From Sorex araneus (taxonomy: Eukaryota > Chordata > Mammalia > Eulipotyphla > Soricidae), in contig NC_073302.1 in the NCBI RefSeq assembly GCF_027595985.1, forward strand, positions 15,494,311 to 15,558,310: DNA of 64,000 nucleotides, read 5' to 3'. Position 1 is the stretch's first letter; the number at the start of each line of letters is the position of its first letter. The notes beneath the pieces were generated by a model, which saw only the letters and a list, made by a program, of their open reading frames with translations, was not told the DNA's origin and made no database searches. Positions 24,548 to 34,122 of the stretch are shown piece after piece. Both the position numbers and the translations under genes were made by a program.

Positions 24548-24618
24548 GGCCCCTGCGCAAGGATAACACACAAATTTGTGAAGCATTTCATATTTAAAAA
24601 AAAGAAATAACTAATTTT
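24474..24618 (+). repeat. 17 bp target-site duplication around the U6 retrocopy
   Basis: 'aagaaataactaatttt' occurs at 24474-24490 and again, exactly, at 24602-24618. Confidence 0.97.
24491..24601 (+). pseudogene. U6: U6 spliceosomal snRNA retropseudogene
   Basis: The sequence aligns with nearly the whole of vertebrate U6 snRNA (about 105 nt). It keeps the 5' hairpin region, the invariant ACAGAGA-containing segment ('gatacagagaagatt') and 'catggcccctgcgcaagg'. By eye it differs at about seven positions. Five of these are CpG sites changed to TpG or CpA, the usual decay of methylated DNA. Where a working U6 gene has its T run, there is 'tattt' followed by an A stretch. An exact 17 bp direct repeat flanks the copy, so it was reverse-transcribed and inserted by the L1 machinery. 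No TATA box is seen 25-30 bp upstream. It is a dead copy, not a U6 gene. Confidence 0.95.
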
Positions 24619-25427
24619 ATTATTGTTTTTGATGAAATTTGCATTTACTCTAGCTTGTAAAATTATTTGTATAGTGGTTGCTTAATAAATGTCTGTAAAA
24701 TGTTTAAATATGAGATTCCAGGACAGAGGATGTAACTCAGTGGAGTCTGTACCTATGTACACACACACACACATACACACACAAAAGAAAATTCATCTAG
24801 TAGTTTAGAGAATACCAACTTGAATATATAATTTCAATGTTCTACAAAATATTTTGTTAATGATTTGGTAAAAAGCTAGAAGACTCATCTATCATTGTAA
24901 TAATTGATACAAATTAACTTTTAGAAGTGGGTGTGGTATTATCAGTGAGGAAACAAAGAAAATCTTTCCAGGTTGAGTCAATTGACTGAATTTCTAAATC
25001 TGGCTGAATATGAAAAAATAACTAGTCTGCAAAAACTCCCACTGCTAAATACTGTTTAGACCTTCCCATCCTATATTTTTCATATAAAACAAAGAGCACA
25101 CACACGCACATTCACACACACACACACAAGCACCAGTCCCCCATACTAATTCAATAGGTCAAGTGAATTATTACTTATACTAATGTATATTGACTCAGAC
25201 TGCAATAAAAAAATGTATTCAAAATTTTAAAACTGTGCAACTTTGTGCTCCGTTTTTCTGTCTGTAAAACCAGAGACAGATGCTCTAGGATTAAGGAAAT
25301 GAAAGCACAATGGCAAGACATTTACTTGTTTGGATCATATAATAACCCCACCCTGGGGACAATATTGGTTTGACCTTGATTGAGCCAAGAATCTTATAAA
25401 TACCTTTTGACTAAGTATCCCAGTTTC
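24619..25427. other. Unassigned sequence with short CA-rich patches
   Basis: CA-rich patches at about 24760-24783 and 25097-25130. At 25235-25340, 'ttttctgtctgtaaaaccag' is a weak MIR-core resemblance. No gene recognised. Confidence 0.4.
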
Positions 25428-25540
25428 GTGGCCAGAGAGATATGGTCAAGTGAATGCTGACCTAAAAAAGGTCTTCAGGGTCAAAGAGGAATGACAAAGA
25501 TGAATAAGTCCTGGAAATTATAACAGTTATAATAGTAAAA

Positions 25541-25702
25541 TACCAGGCTGGACAGTATAAAGGTAAAGCGCTTTCCTTGCACAAAGTCAACTATGATTCT
25601 ATCCCCAGCACCACACACAGTCCCCATGCTCCACAGGAGTGACCTCTGAGTACAGTGGCAGGAGAAAACCCTGAACACCAACAGAGTGGCTCCTCCCCCA
25701 AA
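25541..25702 (+). mobile_element. Diverged tRNA-headed SINE
   Basis: 'aggctggacagtataaaggt', 'aagcgctttccttgcac' and 'ctatccccagcaccac' lead to 'aggagaaaaccctgaacacc'. This is the SINE order with moderate divergence. Confidence 0.75.
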
Positions 25703-26209
25703 TATAAATATAATATTAAAGTGAATATTATTAGTGTTGCAGTTATTCGTATTTTCAAATAAGAATATATACAAAGCATAAATTGCAAAGGTCAGGAGAA
25801 GAGAGTAGAGACACGTACCAGTACTGGCAGCTCTGAGAACAGGTAGAGATAGACGGTGATCCCAGACACACCCCTACCCACTGACACCCAGCTCTCTCAG
25901 TTCAGCACACACAGTAAGTGCTCTGATATACACTGAGTGAGAATTTCAGAAGAGAAGCTTATTGAGAGAAGTTAAAAAAAAAGGAAAAATAAATTCTCAG
26001 ATAAAACAGGCTCAGATCAAAGTGCTCTTTAAAAAAAATCAAACCAAAACAATTGAAAGGTTCAAAGGGGAGATCTTACCCAATAAACATAAGCTATCAG
26101 GAGATGCATTTAAAGATCAACATTAAAATAAAATAATATGACCATTCAAAAAATTCAAAATATGTGGTAGGAGGCTTCAGATGACTGTTTTTTTTTATGC
26201 ATTGGTTAA

Positions 26210-26239
26210 CTTAGGTAGGTTAATATAAACCTACCTAAG
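26210..26239. repeat. 12 bp perfect inverted repeat
   Basis: Arms 'cttaggtaggtt' (26210-26221) and 'aacctacctaag' (26228-26239) with a 6-base centre 'aatata'. Allowing one bulged base, the stem extends with flanking 'ttaa' on both sides. Confidence 0.9.
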
Positions 26240-26571
26240 GTTAATATATTTATATATTTTAAGTATTTTAAATCTATTAAAATCTATTTAAATATTTTAA
26301 ATATCTCTCCAACCATTTGTGTCTCTAGTTCTTGATATCCCATACACAGTCACTAGTCTTCTTTGGACAGAGAGATGCCCTGATTCCATCATTTCCCATG
26401 GGTGGAGGCGTGCTGGGTGATTCTCATGGGCCACTCTGCTAGTGTTGCTTAGGAGACCACATGGGTCCAGGAAATCAACCCTAGTACTCCCACTTAAAAA
26501 ACACTTGGTATTTGATCAGTCAATTGAGGTATCTTTCTGAAACAGTCAGGACTTAACTTTTCTAGTATGAT

Positions 26572-26588
26572 TCTGTGTGTGTATGAGT

Positions 26589-26619
<31 letters not shown>

Positions 26620-26620
26620 G
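26572..26620 (+). repeat. (TG)n microsatellite
   Basis: TG repeat with two early interruptions (TATGAG, TATG). Confidence 0.95.
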
Positions 26621-26931
26621 TTTGCCAAGGATCAAAACTAAGACCTCTCACATAAAAGGAAAGCATTACACTATGAAACTACAGCTCCACCTTCTGATTC
26701 CAGCTTCATGTGAGTAGGCAGAGTTAGGGTAAGAAGATCAGGGAAGCTGATTTTTATTGCTTTAAAAATAAAACTCTATCTCACTATATGCCGTTCATAA
26801 ATCATTGTCTAATGGAATTTCTGACCATCTCTCCATATGAAGAGGATGCTGTCACTTATTACTAGGGATACTGACGCTGATTCTTTGTCCATGAGCACTG
26901 TACATTGTGCACTAATGTAAAGGGTCTTTCT

Positions 26932-27107
26932 GGTTTTTTATTTTCTTTTTGGGTCACACCTGGCGATGCACAGGAGTTACTCCTGGCTCATGCACTCAGG
27001 AATTACTCCTGGCAGTGCTGGGCAACCACATGGGATGCTGGGAATCAGACTTGGGTCCGCAGCATGCAAGGCAAATGCCCTACCCGCTGTGCTATCATAC
27101 CAGCCCC
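26932..27107 (-). mobile_element. tRNA-headed SINE with 16 bp target duplication
   Basis: Near full-length copy flanked by 'tgtaaagggtctttct' at 26916-26931 and 27108-27123. B box region mutated ('gaatcagacttggg'), so probably no longer transcribable. Confidence 0.93.
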
Positions 27108-27123
27108 TGTAAAGGGTCTTTCT

Positions 27124-27394
27124 TTCTCAAAGTATGAAAATCGTATCAAAATGTCACACTCCTAAGAGTAGGCGACTATGCTTAAGAACATTAATTTGGA
27201 AGACAGTTTCTTGAAAGGAAAATCAGACACAGGATGAAGGAAACAAAATGCACATATCAGGCTAGGAATTGTTCCTCATGAAAGGTGAAAGAAATCATGA
27301 AAGACAGAAATCAGTGGGTGGAAGCTGGCAGGGCTCTGCATCTGACTTAGTTGAATCACAACCATAAGGAAAATACAATATCAAGATTAGTTGT
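27124..27394. other. Unassigned sequence
   Basis: No gene or repeat recognised between the SINE at 26932-27107 and the MIR relic at 27395-27605. Confidence 0.35.
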
Positions 27395-27605
27395 TGTGAA
27401 CCAAGTACCATGCTAAGGATTTGGCTTTTGATTTCGATCATAGATAACACAAAAAGATTTTCATGTTAGACTTAAGATTTTGACTTTAATGTTAAGACAA
27501 AGAAACTCAGATTCGGAGAGAAGAAGTTGTCAAACATTATCAAATAGGAACAGAGCACAGCTGGATTCAACCACAGATAATGGATAATAAAGTCCACGGT
27601 TTATA
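27395..27605 (-). mobile_element. MIR SINE relic
   Basis: Antisense MIR core: 'agacaaagaaactcagattc', 'ggagagaagaagttgtcaaac', then 'gcacagctggattcaacc'. These match the 'gaggaaactgaggc ... agttacttgcccaag ... cagagctgggattcgaacc' order. Confidence 0.65.
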
Positions 27606-27841
27606 CATAAATACTGATCATTTTCATGAACACTGTTGCGGTCATCATAACTAAACTATAATAAAATAATGTAAAATAAAATAAACACGTCCATGATTTC
27701 AGCTTCATGCCACCACCATTTTGTCTCTCCAAGTTCCTTTTTATTCCTATGTACCCAGGTTCTCAAGAATTACTCTTCACACATTCTGCATGAACGATGC
27801 TAAAGTAGCGTATCCTCTTCAGGTCCCCCCTTAAACAATGT

Positions 27842-27907
27842 GTACATACATGTATAGCTATGAAGCTGAAAGCTATACCATGTACATACATGCATAGTTA
27901 TTAAGCA
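27842..27907 (+). repeat. Short tandem duplication (about 27 bp units)
   Basis: 'tgtacatacatgtatagctatgaagc' and 'tgtacatacatgcatagttattaagc' lie about 39 bases apart and differ at a few positions (units described here in part; the shared core is 'tgtacatacatg'). Confidence 0.8.
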
Positions 27908-28074
27908 TCTAAGCTGCTCTGAGTTTGTTAGTTGGGACACTAATTCTTTTGTCAATTTCTGTCCCAATCAAATAATGAAGCATGTATGCATTCATTTGTG
28001 TTGCTTCTGTAGACCAAGTGTACAGAAATAGCAAAGTCTATCTAAACAATGCTCTTACTATCTGTAATTTCTAA

Positions 28075-28235
28075 ATAGCACTTAATATTTGTTGAGGAAT
28101 TGCCATGTGTCAGATCCTATTCTAGGCACCTTTCATGAACAAATTCACTTAATATTATAAGAAACCAATGTGGTAGGTATAATTATCATATCCATTATGC
28201 AGAACATTTAAGTACCTTAGATACTTAATTACATG
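28075..28235 (-). mobile_element. MIR SINE relic, 3' half
   Basis: 'cacttaatatttgttgagg', 'aattgccatgtgtcagatcc', 'tattctaggcacctttcatg' and 'gtggtaggtataattatc' are a clear antisense MIR 3' half. Confidence 0.8.
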
Positions 28236-28572
28236 AGCATGTCTTTTTTTATCCTTGCAAGCGGCTATGATTTTAGTCTGAGTTTTTCTCACCTCTTGCC
28301 TTCTGTCTCTTCTAAACCATCTTTCACGAGACTCCTATAATTATCTTGTAATAGCTGAGGTTAAGTCAGGACATTTCCCTCATGGTTGCCATTTTCCGGA
28401 GGAAAGAGCCCAAAGCCCTGAGTTTATTCATGCACCCCTTCCCAACTGGACACTGAATTTCTTACAGATGTGTTTTCCTGTATCTCTCATTTGTTCCAAA
28501 TCACCTAGAAAATTTACATCTCTGAACCAGTTATGTTTCTCATAACCCAAATAAGTTTTCTCCCAAGATTTC
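28236..28572. other. Unassigned sequence
   Basis: No gene recognised. Its pyrimidine-rich texture ('tctcacctcttgccttctg') is weakly like the old L2 3' region, not enough to call. Confidence 0.35.
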
Positions 28573-29046
<474 letters not shown>

Positions 29047-29180
29047 ATGAGAAAGAATCTTCCATTGAAATCTTAGTGAACCCTGTTCTACTAGCATTAT
29101 CTTCTAAAATATGGGACGTTTCTTGTCTGATAGTTCTGCTTTAATTCTTGTTTGGATTCTTCTCAAAGAGCCCCCAACTG

Positions 29181-29353
29181 CAGGGCTGGGGTGATAGTAC
29201 AAAGAGTAGGGCATTTTCCTTGCATGTGGTCAATGCAGGTTCAATCCCAAGCATACCATATGGCCCCCTGAGCCTCTCCAGGAGTAATTCCTGAGTGCCA
29301 AGCCAGGAGTAATCCTTGAGCATAGCCAGGTGGACTCAAAAAGAAAAAAAAAA
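29181..29353 (+). mobile_element. tRNA-headed SINE
   Basis: 'cagggctggggtgatagtac' begins the copy, with 'aggttcaatcccaagc' as B box and a short tail 'aaaaagaaaaaaaaaa'. Confidence 0.9.
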
Positions 29354-29499
29354 GTCCCCAGTGGCAGCTTACAACTTTTTCAGTTACAACTTTTTCAGAA
29401 AGGAAATCAAGGCCTATCACTATTCAACTCAAACTTTAAGAGTGACTTTTCATCCTTCCTAGAATAAAATCTTATTTTGCCTCCTGCACCCTGGCATGG

Positions 29500-29660
29500 T
29501 CAGGTTCTTACCCTCTGTCGTCTACCCCTTTCACATTCTTTTGTCATGACTTTAGTCATGTTGACTTTCCTCCTGCTAGTCTGTAGTTATTCTCTAACTC
29601 CAAATACAAATGGGTCTTCCCTGACTTTATTTTCGCTTTTGCTTAAAGGACACTTCCATC
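29500..29660 (+). mobile_element. Possible L2 LINE 3' relic
   Basis: C/T-rich 'caggttcttaccctctg', 'ctttcacattcttttgtc' and 'ttgactttcctcctgc' resemble the L2 3' end in texture and order. Weakly supported. Confidence 0.3.
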
Positions 29661-29707
29661 ACATTATTTGGAGTATTCCTGAATTTCTGTGCATCCATTA
29701 ACTCATT

Positions 29708-29904
29708 GTTTTTTTCTTTCTTTTTTTTCTTTTTTTTTTTCTTTTTGGGTCACACCCGGCGATGCACAGGGGTCACTCCTGGCTCATGCACTCAGGAATC
29801 ACCCCTGGCAGTGCTCAGGGGACCATATGGGATGCTGGGATTCGAACCCGGGTCGGCCGCGTGCAAGGCAAACGCCCTACCCGCTGTGCTATCGCTCCAG
29901 CCCC
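29708..29904 (-). mobile_element. Young tRNA-headed SINE with intact A and B boxes
   Basis: This is the best-preserved copy in the window. On the minus strand the head has A box 'tagcacagcgggtagggc' and B box 'ggttcgaatcc', both fitting pol III consensus. The body ends 'cgccgggtgtgacccaaaaag' followed by an interrupted A-rich tail (the T-rich 29707-29745 on the plus strand). Short flanks 'tgttttttt' on both sides are compatible with a target duplication. Many CpGs are retained, a sign of recent insertion. Confidence 0.95.
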
Positions 29905-30194
29905 TGTTTTTTTTCTTAATTTAGTCTGTATTAGTTTTCATACTTTTTGCCTCCATACTTAAAAATAACATATGCTCCATTATGTTCAAAGGTTTGTATT
30001 GTTCCTTGTTTTACCTTAGCACATAATGTTGACACAAATACAAATATTTACTTAGGAATGAATGCTATTTGTGATATTTCCCCTTTACACAAAGAAAATC
30101 TGTGTTTTTTTAAATAACATTTTCTTTCATTGGATCAATTTAGCGCATACCACTCAATTCATAATATAGTTTTATATTGCATGTGGCAAACCTA

Positions 30195-30295
30195 GACTTG
30201 ATCCTTTGCATGTGGCACTTAACCACTTAGTCTGAGCCAGCAGTAAGTCCTGAGCACCACTGTATGTGGCCTGAAAACCAAAATCAAACAGAATA
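30195..30295 (+). mobile_element. Old SINE fragment
   Basis: 'gcacttaaccacttag' then 'gagccagcagtaagtcctgagcaccactg' pieces match the 3' half of the tRNA-headed SINE; the head is not recognisable. Confidence 0.5.
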
Positions 30296-30669
30296 TGTAT
30301 ACCTTTCTTTTATTTATTATAGCTGTGAATGGTGGCTGCAACATTATTCTTTGCAACATTGGTCACTGTAGCACAGGTGACATCATGTTTTGAGTTCACC
30401 ATTCCTTTAATTCCTTTTCTTCTGTGATTCCTTGCGATGGACTTATACAGAGTTTTCTTTCCTATTCCAGTGCGTGCAGGTGCCTATTATAAAATATAAT
30501 CATAATAAATATGTGTGCTGAACAAAAATATAGTACTTATATCACTTCCCTCTAGTTTTATTTCAAATTTTGATTTACCTGGAAACTCTGAAGAACAAAA
30601 CATATTTTCTCAAGTGATACAGGCATTTTATTTTTCCTCATGCTCTTTAAAGACACATATTTATTGCTA

Positions 30670-30795
30670 TTTACATTAGGAGAAATTGAGGCTGAGCAGG
30701 TTTAAACAACTTAGCAAAGATTTTTAGTGATATCTACAACCTAAGTTTTGAACCTAAGGTTGGGTGACTCCATTTGAAGTCTTTCTCTTTTTCAT
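30670..30795 (-). mobile_element. MIR SINE relic
   Basis: 'ggagaaattgaggctgagc', 'aggtttaaacaacttagc' and 'aagttttgaacctaagg' follow the antisense MIR core. Confidence 0.6.
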
Positions 30796-30968
30796 TTATT
30801 TCAATTAACTGTTATGGTAATGAGATGAAAGGACAATGAAAATTTGCTTCTATATTGTAACTGGATTATCCCATCCCTCCCCTACAGGTAAAATGAACCA
30901 CAGCTCATTAATTCTATAAGACAATGTCATCCCACATTCAGAACATATTTAAAACCATCGTCAATTTT

Positions 30969-31133
30969 TTTCCTTTTGGGTCACATCCGGTTATGTACAG
31001 GGCTTATTCCTGGCTCATGCACTCAGAAATTACTCCTGGCGGTGTTCTGGGGGCCATATGGGATGCTGGGGATTGAACCTGGGTCGGCCGCATGCAAGAC
31101 AAACACCCTACATGCTGTGCTATTGCTCCAGCC
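30969..31133 (-). mobile_element. tRNA-headed SINE with 15 bp target duplication
   Basis: Flanked by 'accatcgtcaatttt' (30954-30968) and 'accattgtcaatttt' (31134-31148), one CpG-type difference. Full-length, moderately young. Confidence 0.93.
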
Positions 31134-31159
31134 ACCATTGTCAATTTTAAGGATGAAGG

Positions 31160-31231
31160 TGTGTTTGTGCGTGTGTGTGCACACACGCATGCACACATAT
31201 ATGTGCATGTGTGTGTGCATGAGCGCACACA
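31160..31231. repeat. Alternating purine-pyrimidine (TG/CA) tract with inverted repeat
   Basis: TG-rich then CA-rich then TG-rich. Arms 'tgcgtgtgtg' (31168-31177) and 'cacacacgca' (31180-31189) are perfect complements around a 2-base centre. It sits beside the SINE's target duplication. Confidence 0.9.
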
Positions 31232-32560
31232 GACTTTCTGGATAACTATTCTCTCAAAGGTGCCATCTAAATTGAAAAGAGAAACTTTTTTAGCAAGAGA
31301 ACAACTTAAATTGGAAAGAAGATCTAAACAGCACAAGCTTTAGGGAAAGCTTAAAAGAGAGAAAGTGGAGTGTTGGCTTCACTGGGTAGAATTATGTGGC
31401 ATAGCAGTTTAAATATATTTATTAGTTTTATAGGAAAAATATTCATATTTATGAAGTGGAAGGTGATTAAAACTATGACAGATATGTACAGCAAATAATG
31501 AAACATGAACAAATATATGTTTTTGTTTTTTTAATTCTGGTAATAAAGACAAGGATGACCATAGGTCTAAGATAGTTTCACTACACAGACTCCAGTGGCC
31601 AGAACTGTCTAGTCAGGGATCTGCATACCTTATCAGTACACTGACATTGAGAGGCTCTGTCTAGGCCTAACCAAAGCTAAGAGAAGGTGGCAAAATATCT
31701 TCTCTCTAAGAGAGTCTGTCACTTTCCAAACAGTGTGTCAGGTCAATCAGAAATTTTTTTCTTAAACCACGGAGTCTTGGTTTTGGAGAAAAGAAAAGGG
31801 GTACAGAGTTTCAAAAAGCTTTGATTATTAAGTCACAAAGTCAACTCACCTAGCTATTCATCTAAATATAAAATCCTTAATGGTCTCTAAGGCATGGATG
31901 ATTTGTGAAATGTCTTGTTGAAAGGTATTAGACTCATGCATGAGTATTAATTTCTTACTTTGTGAAAATGTGTTAACTTTAAGTTCATTATGATGAATTG
32001 GCCAAACATAATCTCTTGACTTCATAATTCGTTGAATGATATGGCTGCATAGAAAATAGTAACAAAACTAATAGTGAATTAGTAACTAGGAAAAATATGA
32101 AAACATTTTAAGGATACTTAGCCCACTCCTGGGGGAATTGGTGACTTTGGAGAGGAAATGAGAGTCAATAGATGTAAGGCATGGGTGAAAGAAGGGGGAA
32201 GATCATGCTCTCACAGAGCTGGAAATGAGCAACCTCCCCCCATTTTCCTATCTGCCAGGGACTCTGGCAGTCATGCCCATGAACTGCCTCTGGAGCCATA
32301 TAAGCTAATTAATGGCCATAATACAGAGATTCATAAATAAATCTTGGAAGAGAGCAACAAGCTGCAGAGTTGCATCCAGACCCACAGTCCTCTCAAATTG
32401 TATCACCCAATTTAAAATTTTAGAATTCCCAGAGCACTTGGCCACAGTTGCAGCTGTGCGAGATTTCATATCCTACTCCTCTTATACAAGGACGTATGGC
32501 TCTTTCCATGATATGCTCTGCATTGTTTACTGGGGTCCTGCCTGTTCTTCATAACATCTT
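31232..32560. other. Unassigned sequence, possible left part of the composite element
   Basis: 31232-32150 is AT-rich with nothing recognised. From about 32230 ('cagagctggaaatgagcaac') the sequence becomes GC-richer and may already be the head of the composite element that is clear from 32560. I cannot fix the border. Confidence 0.35.
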
Positions 32561-33182
32561 ACTATTTTTGCAAACCAGCTGCCACGCTACCCCAAACAAA
32601 GATCCAAACCAAAGCCACAGCCATGCTCAAAGCTACTCTGCACATGCTCGGATGAGCCTCATGCATGAAGGAACCAACAGTGGAATCCAGGTGTGTAGAA
32701 CCTGGGGCTGATATCTCCAAGCCTGTTCAGATCAGGGCTGGGCCTCCTCCATCCAGATCCCAAATTTTCTAGTAGCTAGGCAGCCACACCCACAAACTGT
32801 CCCTGGCACTCTGTAATCCCATCAATGGTCAATGTCCATAGACTATAAAATAAAGCCCTTAGAAGCACACGACTGCATTTGCAGCCGCATGACCTATTAT
32901 AGCCTAGTTCTCCCTCTCGGAGAACCTGGCAAGTTACTGAGAGCATCCTGCCTGCACGGCAGGGCCAGGCAAGCTCTCCGTGGAATATTTGATATGCCAA
33001 ATATAGAAAAGTGATGGGTCTCATTCCCCTTATCCTGAAAGAGCCTCCAATGCAGCACTGCTGGGAAAAACAAGTATAGATAGGCTGCTAAAATCTCAGG
33101 GCTAGGACAAATGGAAATGTTACTAGCACCCGCTGGAGCAAATCAATGATCAATGGGATGATAGTGATACAGTGATACAGTA
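32560..33182 (+). mobile_element. Composite element: long unknown head plus RTE-derived body
   Basis: The head (about 32600-32885) shares 'acagccatgctcaaag', 'ggatgagcctca' and 'gcagccacacccacaaactg' with the copy at 37010-37745. From about 32915 ('ctctcggagaacctggcaag') the sequence matches the 5' region of the RTE at 59760-59900, including 'gatatgccaaa' and 'ctcattccccttatcctgaaagag'. Near 33112 it jumps to the C-terminal codons of the RTE ORF ('gttactagcacccgctggag') and ends in 'gatacagtgatacag', an RTE-type repeat tail. It encodes nothing itself, so it is a non-autonomous element likely mobilised by RTE. The left border is uncertain and no target duplication was found. Confidence 0.75.
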
Positions 33183-33350
33183 GTGGCTCCAGAATGAGAT
33201 GAAACAATTTTCACACATTTTCCTTTAAAGAAACTTTTTTGGATCATTTTAAGACATTATTCATAACAAGCCAAACAAAAGAAATTATCTAGAACCTGCT
33301 TTTGGGGCAGGTTTGGGTGGTGGTGGGACAATTCAAAATAATGGTTGTGG

Positions 33351-33436
33351 GGTTCTGGAGCAATAGCACAGTGGGTAGGGGGTATGCCTTGCCGGGTGTG
33401 ACCCAAACCCCCCCAAAATAAATAAATAAATAAATA
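33351..33436 (+). mobile_element. Miniature SINE with large internal deletion
   Basis: It keeps only the 5' tRNA-like head ('ggttctggagcaatagcac' to 'gtatgccttgc') joined to the 3' end 'cgggtgtgaccc' and an (AAAT)n tail: about 86 bp against about 175 bp in full copies. The 16 bp direct repeat 'aaaataatggttgtgg' at 33335-33350 and 33437-33452 flanks it, so the short form itself was inserted, or it shrank after insertion. Confidence 0.93.
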
Positions 33437-33452
33437 AAAATAATGGTTGTGG

Positions 33453-34002
33453 CAAGGTGTAATGGTGGTGGGTTTGGTGTTGGAATATTAAATGTAATAA
33501 ATTATTGTGAACAACTCTATAAAACAAAATTGGGGAGAAAATAAAGAAGGGAGAAGGAGATGAGTATTCCTAGAGGAGATAACAAAATCTGCAGAAGCCA
33601 GAGGGGGAAAAAAGCTTTGTAAATGCAAGGGAGTGAGAGAGGCTGAAAAGGGCTGAGGTACAGATTGCAAAGAGGAAGGACAAGCTATTGCATTTTGAAG
33701 CTATTAAAGTCTGAAGACAGCATCAATTAAAAAATTGTGCAGGAGTCTAGGATTTTTCAGCTCATTAGCAGGTACTTGGAAGTAATCTAGACCAGCAATG
33801 GAGAACCACTGAATGTCTAGTAAAGCAGAAGAATGACAAAATGAAGCCTGTGTTTTGGAAGAGTCTCTTGACAGCAGAAAAACTCAGAGATTATAAAGAT
33901 AGAATTAGGATGGGGATAATATCTCCAAAATGACACAGTTGACATCTCAAGATAACTCAGATTAGTTCAGAATCCCTAGAAGCAGGTTATTTTTAATTTA
34001 AT
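33453..34002. other. Unassigned sequence
   Basis: A purine-rich stretch; no gene or repeat recognised. Confidence 0.35.
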
Positions 34003-34122
34003 TTGGAGCCAGAGCAATAGCACAATGGGTAGGGCACTTGCCTCAAATATAGTAACTTTGAGTAGAGAGTACCATGTATAAGCCCTGAACACCATTGGGC
34101 GCGGATCCAAACCAATCAAATG
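34003..34122 (+). mobile_element. tRNA-headed SINE with internal deletion
   Basis: Begins 'ttggagccagagcaatagc' with a good A box region. The centre is shortened, and it resumes at 'accatgtataagccctgaac' and ends near 'gatccaaaccaat'. Confidence 0.8.

Noticed and set aside
24491-24601. A functional U6 snRNA gene
   Set aside because: It has a target duplication, an A stretch in place of the T-run terminator, mutations and no TATA at the expected distance: a retropseudogene.
29830-29904. A tRNA gene
   Set aside because: The A and B boxes belong to the SINE head. The flanking SINE body and lack of a cloverleaf-closing acceptor pair argue against a true tRNA.
29689-29962. Overlapping frames with words like 'GHSWLMHSGITPGS' or 'AVLRGPYGMLGFEPGSAACKA', repeated across the window
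   Set aside because: They recur wherever the tRNA-headed SINE occurs and are translations of that SINE, not a protein family.
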